The notes beneath the pieces are model-generated. The model saw nothing but the letters and a program-made list of their open reading frames with translations. It did not search any database and was not told the origin of the DNA. Shown one piece after another: positions 1 through 6,359 of a DNA stretch of 12,414 nucleotides. Within the stretch, counting starts at the first letter, position 1. Every line of letters begins with the position of its first letter. This DNA is from JBOGED01 sp050743625 (GTDB lineage: Bacteria > Actinomycetota > Nitriliruptoria > Euzebyales > Egibacteraceae). Made by a program: the position numbers and the translations under genes. The DNA lies in contig JBOGED010000375.1 of assembly GCA_050743625.1 (NCBI GenBank), forward strand, positions 1 through 12,414, in the 5' to 3' direction.

Positions 1-38
1 CGGTAACAGAGCGGGCGCGCCGGCCGGCCAAATCCTGC

Positions 39-82
39 ACTGTGCAGAGTTATGCCGGTATACCGGCCCAACTCTGCACAGT
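39..82. repeat. Left large palindrome of the repeat pair
   Basis: ACTGTGCAGAGTT (39-51) pairs perfectly with AACTCTGCACAGT (70-82), enclosing the perfect 14-nt palindrome GCCGGTATACCGGC (54-67). Only two positions on each side (52-53 and 68-69) fail to pair, so this is a near-perfect 44-nt palindrome. No T-run follows on either strand, which argues against a standard terminator. Confidence 0.75.
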
Positions 83-206
83 ACGGCGAAGTGCTCCACC
101 CGACTGGGGTGTTTCGCCCAAAAGGGGCTGCACATCGCCCGGTTTGCCGGGTTCTCATCATCCGGAGGTTTGTCAATGGCGCAATGGCGCCAGCCGGCAT
201 GAGCTG

Positions 207-248
207 CTGTGCAGGCTAATGCCGGTATCTCGGCAAAACCCTGCACAG
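207..248. repeat. Right large palindrome of the repeat pair
   Basis: CTGTGCAGG (207-215) pairs with CCTGCACAG (240-248), and TGCCG (220-224) pairs with CGGCA (231-235). It is a degenerate, inverted copy of the palindrome at 39-82. A competing stem, CCGGCAT (194-200) with ATGCCGG (219-225), overlaps it. It lies 20 nt past the stop of the minus-strand gene ending at 268, so it could also terminate that transcript, although no U-tract follows it. Confidence 0.65.
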
Positions 249-267
249 TGCAGAATGGGGGCCGAGC

Positions 268-876
268 TCAGCTGAGTCGGCGGAGCGCGGCGGCGAGGGA
301 GCGGCTGGCGGCCGCCGAGTCGCGCGTGCGGGCGAGGCGTTGCCGGCTGCCCTCGACCCGTGGGCGCAGCCCCGACAGAACGCCCGGCGCTCCTGGGCCC
401 TCAGCAGGAGCTGAGGAGGAGGGCCTCGATGCTGTCGACGCATCGGGGACCATCTCGTCGAGCACCGTGGCCACGGCCGCGACACGGGTGGCGGGGTCGC
501 GGTCCCCGGCCTCTTCGAGCCGTCGTACCCAGGGAAGGCTGCCAGCCAGGCGGAGCTCGTCGAGGAGGTCCTTCAGCGAGCAGTACAACGGGAGGTGCGG
601 GTGGTCCGGTTGCCCGACAGCCGCTTGGACGGTCGCGATCAGCCCTTCGATGGTGCCCTCCCAGCGCAACCGCCGCACGGTGTTGCTCTGACGCAGCCGG
701 TGAAGCTCCATGCCAAGGTCGGCAAGCACCTGAGTGGAGCAGTTCCCGCGCAGGCACGCCCTCAGGTTGGCCGCCCATAGATCCTGCCCGGCGCTGTCCA
801 ACCGGTCGGCGAGGTCCGCCACCTGCACGTAGAGCGGCTCGGTGCTATCCAGGCGCGAGCGCGGCAGGGCCTCCAT
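268..876 (-). CDS. Hypothetical protein, ~202 aa, unrecognised
   Basis: I do not recognise this family. The predicted protein is soluble, with no signal peptide or membrane segment. Residues 1-150 look helical, with many Leu, Ala, Arg, Asp and Glu residues and two cysteines in a short LRACLRGNC stretch. The C-terminal third is low-complexity and rich in Ser, Ala, Pro and Arg. The ATG at 876 is preferred because GGGTGAGGGG lies just upstream; a GTG at 885 would add three residues but has no spaced ribosome site. The gene lies 18 nt downstream of a perfect 40-nt palindrome (894-933) and follows the acyl-CoA dehydrogenase on the same strand with a 66-nt gap, so it may be co-transcribed or separately controlled at the palindrome. 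The sequence shows no helix-turn-helix, so there is no evidence that it is the regulator. Other frames here are also open because of the high GC; strand and frame are chosen on start context and composition. Confidence 0.6.
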   Translation of the reverse strand: MEALPRSRLDSTEPLYVQVADLADRLDSAGQDLWAANLRACLRGNCSTQVLADLGMELHRLRQSNTVRRLRWEGTIEGLIATVQAAVGQPDHPHLPLYCSLKDLLDELRLAGSLPWVRRLEEAGDRDPATRVAAVATVLDEMVPDASTASRPSSSAPAEGPGAPGVLSGLRPRVEGSRQRLARTRDSAAASRSLAAALRRLS

Positions 877-893
877 GCCCCTCACCCTACTCT

Positions 894-933
894 TGTGCTG
901 GATACGCGACGTATACGTCGCGTATCCAGCACA
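894..933. promoter_or_regulatory. Perfect 40-nt palindrome, probable repressor operator
   Basis: The two 20-nt halves (894-913 and 914-933) are exact reverse complements with no loop. Inside, the half-site pair ATACG...CGTAT occurs twice, at 902-914 and 913-925, offset by 11 bp, which is one helical turn. That arrangement is typical of operators bound by two dimers of a TetR-type repressor. It lies 18 nt before the start codon at 876 and 10 nt after the stop of the acyl-CoA dehydrogenase. A terminator role is possible because the RNA would form a strong stem, but no U-tract follows. The cognate regulator is not in the window. Confidence 0.6.
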
Positions 934-942
934 CAGACACGG

Positions 943-2766
943 CTAGAACGCCGCGTCGGGTAGGTCCATGACCTCGAGGTCCGTCTGCTCCAGCACGGCG
1001 CGCCGGGCGGAGAGCAGCGGGAGCACGTGCCGGGCGAACCAGCGCGCGGCGGCGACCTTGCCCTCGTAGAACTCCTTGTCGCGTCCGAAGGAGTCGCCGG
1101 CGTCCGCGACCTCGGCGTGCCGCAGCAGCAGCCAGCCGATGATCAGCTCAGAGAGACTGAACATGAACGTCGTGGTGTTCAGACCGACGAGGTAGATCGA
1201 CCGGTCGAGAAAGCCGGCCATCGCAGCGAGCATGCCTTGGACGTCTCGTACCGCCGAGCCAAGAATCTCGCGCTCTTTGGCCAGCGCGCCATCGCCGGAA
1301 TCGCCTTTCGCGAACCGCATGATCTCACCGAGCAGCAGCGCGAGCGTGGCGCCTTGGTCCTTCCCGACCTTGCGGAAGAAAAGGTCCATGCCCTGGATGC
1401 CGGTCGTACCCTCGTACAGGGTGTCGATCTTGGCGTCCCGGATGTACTGCTCGATGGGATAGTCCCGGCAGTACCCCGATCCGCCGAGAACCTGGAGCGA
1501 CTGCGCGAGGAGCTCGTAGGACTTCTCCGACCCGTAGCCCTTCACCATCGGCAGCAGCAGGTCGTTGAGCTTCTCGAGTTGGGCGAGATCGTGAGGCACG
1601 CCGCCGACGCCTTCCGCGCCCGCGCCCGCGTGCGCGAGCCGGATGCGGTCCTGCACGGTCGCGGTGTACATGACGAGCGCGCGCATACCCTCGACGTAGG
1701 CCTTTTGTTCCATGAGCATCCGCCGGACGTCAGGGTGGCGCATGATGGGCACGCGGGAAGCGGTCCTGTCCGACGCCTGGGTAAGGTCGGGACCTTGGAC
1801 CCGCTCCTTCGCGTACGCGAGCGCGTTGAGGTATCCGGTCGACAGGGTCGCGATCGCTTTCGTGCCTACCATCATGCGGGCATCCTCGATCACCTGGAAC
1901 ATCTGCTGGATACCCTCGTGCCGCTCGCCGACCAGCACTCCTCGCGCGGGGACGCGCTCACCGAAGGTCAGCTCGCAGGTGGACGAGGCCTTGAGACCCA
2001 TCTTGTCCTCGAGCTTGGTCACCACCACGCCGTTGCGCTCACCAGGCGAGCCGTCCTTACAGGGCCAGAACTTCGGCACCATGAAGAGGGACAGGCCCTT
2101 CGTGCCCGGTCCCGCGCCCTCAGGGCGAGCGAGAACCAGGTGGAGGATGTTCTCCGGCCAGTCGAAATCTCCGTTGGTGATGAACCGCTTGGTCCCGGTC
2201 ACGTGCCAGGTCCCGTCGGAGGCCGCCACGGCCTTCGCGCGACCCGCGCCCACGTCGCTTCCCGCGTCCGGTTCAGTGAGCACCATGGTCGCGCCCCATC
2301 GCCGCTCGACCATCGGCACGACCCACCGCTCGTGTTGCTCCTCGGTCACGAGCCGGTCGAGGATCGCCGCGAACGCCGGGCCGGCGCAGTAGATCAGCAC
2401 CGCCGGATTCGCCCCGAGCAGCATCTCGCTCGCAGCCCACCGCAGGCTAGGGGGAGCGCCGTACCCGCCCAACCGCGGTGGCAGGTTCATGCGGTGCCAC
2501 TCGCCGTCGAAGAAGGCGTCAAGGCTGCGCTTGATGCCCTGAGGGATCGTGACGTCGCCGTCGTCGAGCCGGAGGGGAGTGCGGTCGCCCTCGACGAAGC
2601 TGCCGGCGAACGCCGTCGACGCGAGCCGCTCTACCTCCACGAGCGCGTCGCGGGCGACATCGGCGTCGATCTGGTCGAACGGCCCCATCCCTAGGTAGTC
2701 CTGAACCCGGAACACCTCGAATAGGTTGAACTCCAGGTCCCGCAGGTTGCTCAGATAGTGGCCCAC
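943..2766 (-). CDS. fadE5: FadE5-like acyl-CoA dehydrogenase, 607 aa
   Basis: This FAD-dependent enzyme performs the first step of beta-oxidation, oxidising acyl-CoA to trans-2-enoyl-CoA and passing electrons to electron-transfer flavoprotein in the cytosol. The length (607 aa), the N-terminus beginning HYLSNLRDLEFNLFEVF and the C-terminus EVMDLPDAAF fit the long FadE5 subfamily of mycobacteria (Rv0244c) as I remember it. The signature ATMVLTEPDAGSDVGAGR is at about 159-176, and the predicted catalytic base is Glu452 in LYEGTTGIQ, with LGGSGYCRDYPIEQYIRD before it. The GTG at 2766 is chosen because AGGAGG lies 5 nt upstream and the protein then starts at the conserved region; a start further upstream would run through the promoter. 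The gene stands alone on its strand apart from the small gene at 268-876. It looks like a core metabolic gene bordering the glycan cluster, not part of it. Confidence 0.95.
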   Translation of the reverse strand: MGHYLSNLRDLEFNLFEVFRVQDYLGMGPFDQIDADVARDALVEVERLASTAFAGSFVEGDRTPLRLDDGDVTIPQGIKRSLDAFFDGEWHRMNLPPRLGGYGAPPSLRWAASEMLLGANPAVLIYCAGPAFAAILDRLVTEEQHERWVVPMVERRWGATMVLTEPDAGSDVGAGRAKAVAASDGTWHVTGTKRFITNGDFDWPENILHLVLARPEGAGPGTKGLSLFMVPKFWPCKDGSPGERNGVVVTKLEDKMGLKASSTCELTFGERVPARGVLVGERHEGIQQMFQVIEDARMMVGTKAIATLSTGYLNALAYAKERVQGPDLTQASDRTASRVPIMRHPDVRRMLMEQKAYVEGMRALVMYTATVQDRIRLAHAGAGAEGVGGVPHDLAQLEKLNDLLLPMVKGYGSEKSYELLAQSLQVLGGSGYCRDYPIEQYIRDAKIDTLYEGTTGIQGMDLFFRKVGKDQGATLALLLGEIMRFAKGDSGDGALAKEREILGSAVRDVQGMLAAMAGFLDRSIYLVGLNTTTFMFSLSELIIGWLLLRHAEVADAGDSFGRDKEFYEGKVAAARWFARHVLPLLSARRAVLEQTDLEVMDLPDAAF

Positions 2767-2785
2767 AGCCCCCTCCTCTCGCTTG

Positions 2786-2804
2786 TTACCCGCCGGTAAG
2801 TTTA
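2786..2804 (-). promoter_or_regulatory. Operator-like palindrome and -10 box of the fadE5-like gene
   Basis: On the minus strand a -10-like TAAACT (2799-2804) is followed at once by TTACCGGCGGGTAA (2786-2799), an inverted repeat with 5-bp arms. The predicted transcription start falls inside the palindrome, about 20-30 nt before the GTG at 2766, which is a classic repressor position. No good -35 box was found at 16-18 nt; a TTGTCA lies somewhat too far upstream. That a TetR-type fatty-acid regulator binds here is inference. Confidence 0.45.
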
Positions 2805-2825
2805 GCGTCTCGCCCGCGCTACTCC

Positions 2826-2855
2826 TTGACAAGCGTGAGATTTGTGGAGTACACC
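2826..2855 (+). promoter_or_regulatory. Weak candidate promoter for the plus-strand glycan operon
   Basis: A consensus -35 hexamer TTGACA (2826-2831) is followed 18 nt later by TACACC (2850-2855), a poor -10. It is the best candidate in the divergent 179-nt space between the fadE5-like gene and the first glycosyltransferase, and would give a leader of about 85 nt. Confidence 0.3.
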
Positions 2856-2945
2856 AAGTCGGGGCAGATAGGGTGTTTCTAGCCGTAGCCGTACTAAAGC
2901 CTCAATAGTTTCCAGGCTGCGAGAAGCGCTCGAACGGGGGAGGTC

Positions 2946-4184
2946 ATGCGGTCCATGCGGATCCTGCACGTCAACAAGTTCCTCTATCGCCGAGGCGGGG
3001 CCGAGGCCTACATGCAGGATGTGGCCGCTTTGCAGCGCAGCGTCGCTCATGAGGTGGCGTTCTTTGGGATGTCGCATCCCGCTAACGTCGAGCAACGGTT
3101 CGCGAGCCACTTCCCGCCCTACCTTGAGTTCGACCCGCCACCCCCCACGGCAACCGGAAGAGCCAGGGCGATCGGGCGGATGCTGTGGTCCACATCGGCG
3201 GCGCGAGGGCTCGACGAGGTGATCGACGCCTTTCGCCCCGACGTCGCTCACCTCCACAACATCTACCACCAGCTCTCCCCTTCGATCCTGCGGCCGCTGG
3301 CCCGCCGGGGCATCCCCACGGTCATGACCTTGCACGATTACAAGCTCGCCTGCCCCAGCTACCTCTTCATGGCGGGCGGCGAGGTATGCGAGGCGTGCCT
3401 GGGGGGGCATTTCTCACAGGCGGTGCGGCGCCGCTGCAAGGACGGCTCCCTGGTCTCCAGTGGGGTGTTGGCCATGGAGCTTGGCATCCACACCGCGACC
3501 CGGGCGTATGGGACCATCGGTGCCTTCATCTGCCCGAGTCGGTTCATGGCGGCCAAGATGACCCAAGCCGGCGTGTTTCCCGAGCGCATGAGGCAAAGCC
3601 CGCACTTCATCGACCCCTCGGCGATCCCCGTGGCGGTCGCTCCAGGCCAGGGCGCGGTCTTCGCCGGCCGGCTGTCCGCCGAGAAGGGGATTGACACCCT
3701 CATCGAAGCCGTCGCCCAGCTTCCCGATGCGCGGCTCCACATCGCCGGTGACGGCACCCTGCGGGCCTCACTGGAGGCGCTGGCAGGCAGCCGGGCTCCC
3801 GGCCGGGTGCGGTTCCACGGTCATATGGCCAAAGCGGATCTCCACGAGCTGATCCGCTCCGCGGCGGTGGCGGTGCTTCCGTCCCGGTGCTACGAGAACC
3901 AGCCGCTGATCGTCCTCGAGGCGTTCGCGTGCGGCGTCCCAGTGGTCTGCAGCGACCTCGGCGGTATGCCCGAGCTCGTCGAGCCGGGCGTCGACGGCGC
4001 GCTGGCTGCTCCGAACGACCCCGATGCCCTCGCGCGGCAACTCAGGCCTTTTCTCGAAGATCCCGCGCGTGCGTTCGCGATGGGCCAGGCCGGGCGAGCC
4101 AAGGTCGAACGTCATTTCTCACCCCAACGCCATCTCGACCGCTTGGAAGAGATCTATGCCGAGGCAGCCGAATATGTCTCTTAG
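2946..4184 (+). CDS. GT4 family glycosyltransferase, 412 aa
   Basis: This is a GT-B fold retaining glycosyltransferase that probably adds a sugar from a nucleotide-sugar donor to a lipid-linked glycan at the inner face of the membrane. The N-terminal Rossmann domain starts MRILHVNKFLYRRGGAE with its Gly-rich loop. The C-terminal donor domain has VFAGRLSAEKGIDTLIEA (238-255) and the EX7E motif at Glu317 and Glu325 in YENQPLIVLEAFACGVPVV. A cysteine cluster (Cys136, Cys148, Cys151, Cys164) after LHDYKLACPSY recurs, as I recall, in one GT4 subgroup and might hold a metal. GGAGG (2939-2943) sits only 2 nt before the ATG at 2946 but 11 nt before an in-frame ATG at 2955, so the true start could be either. 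It is first in a four-gene operon; its end overlaps the next gene by 11 nt. Acceptor and donor sugars cannot be read from the sequence. Confidence 0.92.
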   Translation: MRSMRILHVNKFLYRRGGAEAYMQDVAALQRSVAHEVAFFGMSHPANVEQRFASHFPPYLEFDPPPPTATGRARAIGRMLWSTSAARGLDEVIDAFRPDVAHLHNIYHQLSPSILRPLARRGIPTVMTLHDYKLACPSYLFMAGGEVCEACLGGHFSQAVRRRCKDGSLVSSGVLAMELGIHTATRAYGTIGAFICPSRFMAAKMTQAGVFPERMRQSPHFIDPSAIPVAVAPGQGAVFAGRLSAEKGIDTLIEAVAQLPDARLHIAGDGTLRASLEALAGSRAPGRVRFHGHMAKADLHELIRSAAVAVLPSRCYENQPLIVLEAFACGVPVVCSDLGGMPELVEPGVDGALAAPNDPDALARQLRPFLEDPARAFAMGQAGRAKVERHFSPQRHLDRLEEIYAEAAEYVS

Positions 4185-5406
4185 GACTTCGAAGAAGCGC
4201 ACATCAGGTGGCCTCCGCGTGGCCATGATCGGTCAGCGAGGCGTCCCTGCCACCTTCGGCGGGATTGAGCACCACGTCGAGCAGTTGGGCTGCCGGCTGG
4301 CGGCCAAGGGTCACGAGGTGACGGTCTTCTGCCGGACCAACTACGTGACCGACCGGCAGCCGACCTACCGCGGCATGCGGCTGCGGTACCTGCCGACCGT
4401 GAGTAGCAAGCACCTCGACGCGTTCGCTCACAGCGGCCTGTCGACGATCTCGGCCCTTACGAGGGGCTTCGACGTGCTCCACTACCACGCGCTGGGGCCA
4501 GGACTGCTGACCCCCCTCCCGAGATACCTGTCGAAGGCCCGCGTCGTGCAGACGATTCACGGGCTTGACAACGAGCGGGCGAAGTGGGGCATGGGCGCCA
4601 AGGCCGTGCTGACGTCGGCGGCATGGCTGAGCGCCCACGTGCCCGACACGACCATCGTCGTGTCCAACGCGTTGGCGGACTACTACCAGCATCGCTACGG
4701 CCGCTCGACGGTCCATATCCCCAACGGAGTGAATCCACCCACTTCGCAACCCGGGCCTGCGGAGATCGCCCTGCGATGGGGATTGAAGAAGGGGAGCTAT
4801 ATCCTCTTTGTCGGGCGCTTGGTGCCGGAAAAGGCACCCGACTTGCTGATCCGCGCCTTCGGTGCGGTCCCGGGAGATCTCCGCCTGGTCATCGCGGGGG
4901 ACTCGTGCTTTACCGACGGGTACGCGGCGACCATTCGCGAGGCCGCGGACGCCGATCCTCGCGTGCTGCTGGCCGGATACGTGTACGGCCGCGCCTTGGC
5001 CGAGCTGTACCACAACGCGGCGGCCTTCGTGCTCCCGTCGGCGCTGGAGGGACTCCCGCTCACCCTGCTCGAGGCGGCCTCGTACGGCACGCCGGTGATC
5101 GCCAGCGACATCCCCCCTCATCTTGAGGTGGCAGGGCGCGACGGTCCCGGGCGCCGCCTGTTCCGCCAGGGGGACACCGACGACCTGACCGCCGCGCTTC
5201 AACGCGGACTGGCGGACCCGCTGCTTGAGCGGGAAGGCGCCGCGGTTCTTCGCGCCCAGGTGCTCCGCCGCTACCGGTGGGACGACGTCGCCGAGGCGAC
5301 CGAACGAGCGTACTTCGATGCGCTCGGTGGTCCAGAGCCGCAACCGGTTGCCGAGGACGATGCCCGTGCGGTCCCTGCGGTCGAGGTCGAGGGGCGGCGG
5401 GCGTGA
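4174..5406 (+). CDS. GT4 family glycosyltransferase, 410 aa
   Basis: This is a second GT-B glycosyltransferase, predicted to extend the glycan begun elsewhere in the cluster. The N-terminal LRVAMIGQRGVPATFGGIEH (about 14-33) resembles the acceptor domain of actinobacterial rhamnosyl- and related GT4 enzymes. The donor domain has ILFVGRLVPEKAPDLLIRAF (210-229) and the EX7E motif at Glu292 and Glu300 in SALEGLPLTLLEAASYGTPV. The ATG at 4174 is chosen because GAGG (4161-4164) lies 9 nt upstream; the reading frame is open further back, but that would overlap most of the C-terminus of the preceding gene. The 11-nt overlap with that gene and the GTGA overlap with the next one imply translational coupling. 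The last ~25 residues are acidic and Pro/Val-rich, beyond the catalytic fold. Sugar specificity is not readable. Confidence 0.92.
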   Translation: MSLRTSKKRTSGGLRVAMIGQRGVPATFGGIEHHVEQLGCRLAAKGHEVTVFCRTNYVTDRQPTYRGMRLRYLPTVSSKHLDAFAHSGLSTISALTRGFDVLHYHALGPGLLTPLPRYLSKARVVQTIHGLDNERAKWGMGAKAVLTSAAWLSAHVPDTTIVVSNALADYYQHRYGRSTVHIPNGVNPPTSQPGPAEIALRWGLKKGSYILFVGRLVPEKAPDLLIRAFGAVPGDLRLVIAGDSCFTDGYAATIREAADADPRVLLAGYVYGRALAELYHNAAAFVLPSALEGLPLTLLEAASYGTPVIASDIPPHLEVAGRDGPGRRLFRQGDTDDLTAALQRGLADPLLEREGAAVLRAQVLRRYRWDDVAEATERAYFDALGGPEPQPVAEDDARAVPAVEVEGRRA

Positions 5407-6359
5407 ACGGCAAGACGGCGACTGTCCTCTACATCGCGGGGTCCGGCCGGAGCGGCTCGACGCTCCTCTCCAACATCCTCGGTCAGGTCGACGGGTTCTT
5501 CGCGGGAGGCGAGCTGGCGAACGTGTGGCAACGTAGCCTCACGGAGGATCGGCTTTGCGGGTGCGGTGTCCGGTTCAGCCGATGTGCGCTGTGGAGCGAG
5601 ATCGTCGAGCGGGCGTGGGGCGCGGGGGGCGTCAATCCCGCGGAGATGATCGCGGCGCAGCGAACCGGTGTCCGAGTCCGTCACGTCCCCTCGATGCTGC
5701 TCGGCTCGCGGCGCTCACGGCACCTCGGTCAGGGCGAGTATGGGCGGCTGCTCGGCCGCCTCTACACCGCGATCACGGAGGTCACCGGCTGCACGGTCAT
5801 CGTCGACTCCTCGAAGCATCCCACCTTCGGCCACCTGCTGGAGATGATCCCGTCGATCGACCTCTTCGTCGTGCACCTGGTACGAGATCCCCGAGCCTCG
5901 GCGTATTCCTGGCTGCGGAAGAAGGTCAATCCTGACCGCGGATATTTCGGCTACATGCAGCAGCTGTCGGCATTTCGCAGCTCCACGCTCTGGGGAATCT
6001 GGAACGCCGCCGCCGCCGCGCTGTGGCGTGGTAGCCCTGATCGGTACCTGCGCGTCTGCTACGAGGACTTCGTCGCCCATCCTCGGTGGTGGGTCCAGCA
6101 GATCGTTCAGCTGGTCGGTGAGCCGGCCGGCACGCTGCCGTTCGTCGAGGAGCGGACCGTCTCGCTCTCGCCTACCCACAGCATCTCGGGCAACCCGAAC
6201 AGATTGGACACGGGCACCGTCACGATCACCGCCGATATGGAGTGGGTCGAGCGGCTGGGTCGGCGGCACCGAGCGGTAGTCACGCTTATCACGCTGCCGC
6301 TCTTACATCGCTTCGGCTACTCGCTTCGCCCGCCTCGCGACTCGTCGAGGATCTCATGA
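5403..6359 (+). CDS. PAPS-dependent sulfotransferase, 318 aa
   Basis: It probably transfers sulfate from 3'-phosphoadenylyl sulfate to a hydroxyl or amino group of the glycan made by the neighbouring enzymes. The 5'-phosphosulfate loop is IAGSGRSGSTLLSNIL (11-26), and the 3'-phosphate motif is HLVRDPRASAYSWLR (158-172). VDSSKHP (134-140) and SISGNP (260-265) match the bacterial subgroup carrying a CGCG...C cysteine motif, here Cys52, Cys54 and Cys61. The GTG at 5403 overlaps the TGA of the preceding glycosyltransferase (GTGA), with GAGGGG (5389-5394) 8 nt upstream; this start puts the sulfate loop close to the N-terminus, as expected. Its stop overlaps the next gene as ATGA. A soluble cytosolic enzyme is predicted, with no signal peptide. 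The sulfotransferase fold call is firm; the acceptor is inferred from context only. Confidence 0.88.
   Translation: MNGKTATVLYIAGSGRSGSTLLSNILGQVDGFFAGGELANVWQRSLTEDRLCGCGVRFSRCALWSEIVERAWGAGGVNPAEMIAAQRTGVRVRHVPSMLLGSRRSRHLGQGEYGRLLGRLYTAITEVTGCTVIVDSSKHPTFGHLLEMIPSIDLFVVHLVRDPRASAYSWLRKKVNPDRGYFGYMQQLSAFRSSTLWGIWNAAAAALWRGSPDRYLRVCYEDFVAHPRWWVQQIVQLVGEPAGTLPFVEERTVSLSPTHSISGNPNRLDTGTVTITADMEWVERLGRRHRAVVTLITLPLLHRFGYSLRPPRDSSRIS

Larger units (their letters stand above)
35..253. mobile_element. Small inverted-repeat-bounded element, MITE-like (putative)
   Basis: The block begins with CTGCACTGTGCAG (35-47) and ends with its reverse complement CTGCACAGTGCAG (241-253). Aligning 35-83 with the reverse complement of 205-253 gives roughly 39 matches in 49 positions by eye, so the ends behave as long terminal inverted repeats around a ~120-nt core. 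The core holds three further small hairpins: CCC/GGG around 116-128, CCCGG/CCGGG at 138-151 and TGGCGC/GCGCCA at 177-192. AAT is found just outside both ends (31-33 and 254-256), which may be a 3-bp target duplication or chance. There is no transposase. A Shine-Dalgarno-like GGAGG (164-168) precedes an 8-codon reading frame (176-202), possibly a remnant of a longer gene. Alternatives are a pair of protein-binding hairpins or a structured RNA. Confidence 0.4.

Noticed and set aside
176..202. 8-codon reading frame with a good ribosome site inside the repeat block
   Set aside because: It is too short and too hairpin-like to call a gene; recorded only as a possible remnant or leader.
35..253. Integron attC or attI site
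   Set aside because: The hairpins are of suitable size, but the core RYYYAAC/GTTRRRY pair is not present, and no integrase or cassette gene is near.
360..971. Plus-strand open frame (about 200 codons) opposite the hypothetical gene
   Set aside because: Its composition is dominated by Arg, Pro, Ala and Gly, and it would read through the 40-nt palindrome and the end of the dehydrogenase gene; it is less gene-like than the minus-strand frame.
1027..2694. Long open frame (555 codons) on the plus strand opposite the acyl-CoA dehydrogenase
   Set aside because: It is the antisense of a well-conserved gene; the translation is rich in His, Arg and Val with no recognisable domain, as expected from a mirrored high-GC gene.
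2802..3410. Minus-strand open frame overlapping the first glycosyltransferase and the divergent promoter region
   Set aside because: It runs through the conserved N-terminus of the glycosyltransferase and has no start context or recognisable domain.
4204..5343. Long open frame (379 codons) on the minus strand opposite the second glycosyltransferase
   Set aside because: The opposite strand encodes a clear GT4 protein with an EX7E motif; this frame is a GC-driven shadow without motifs.
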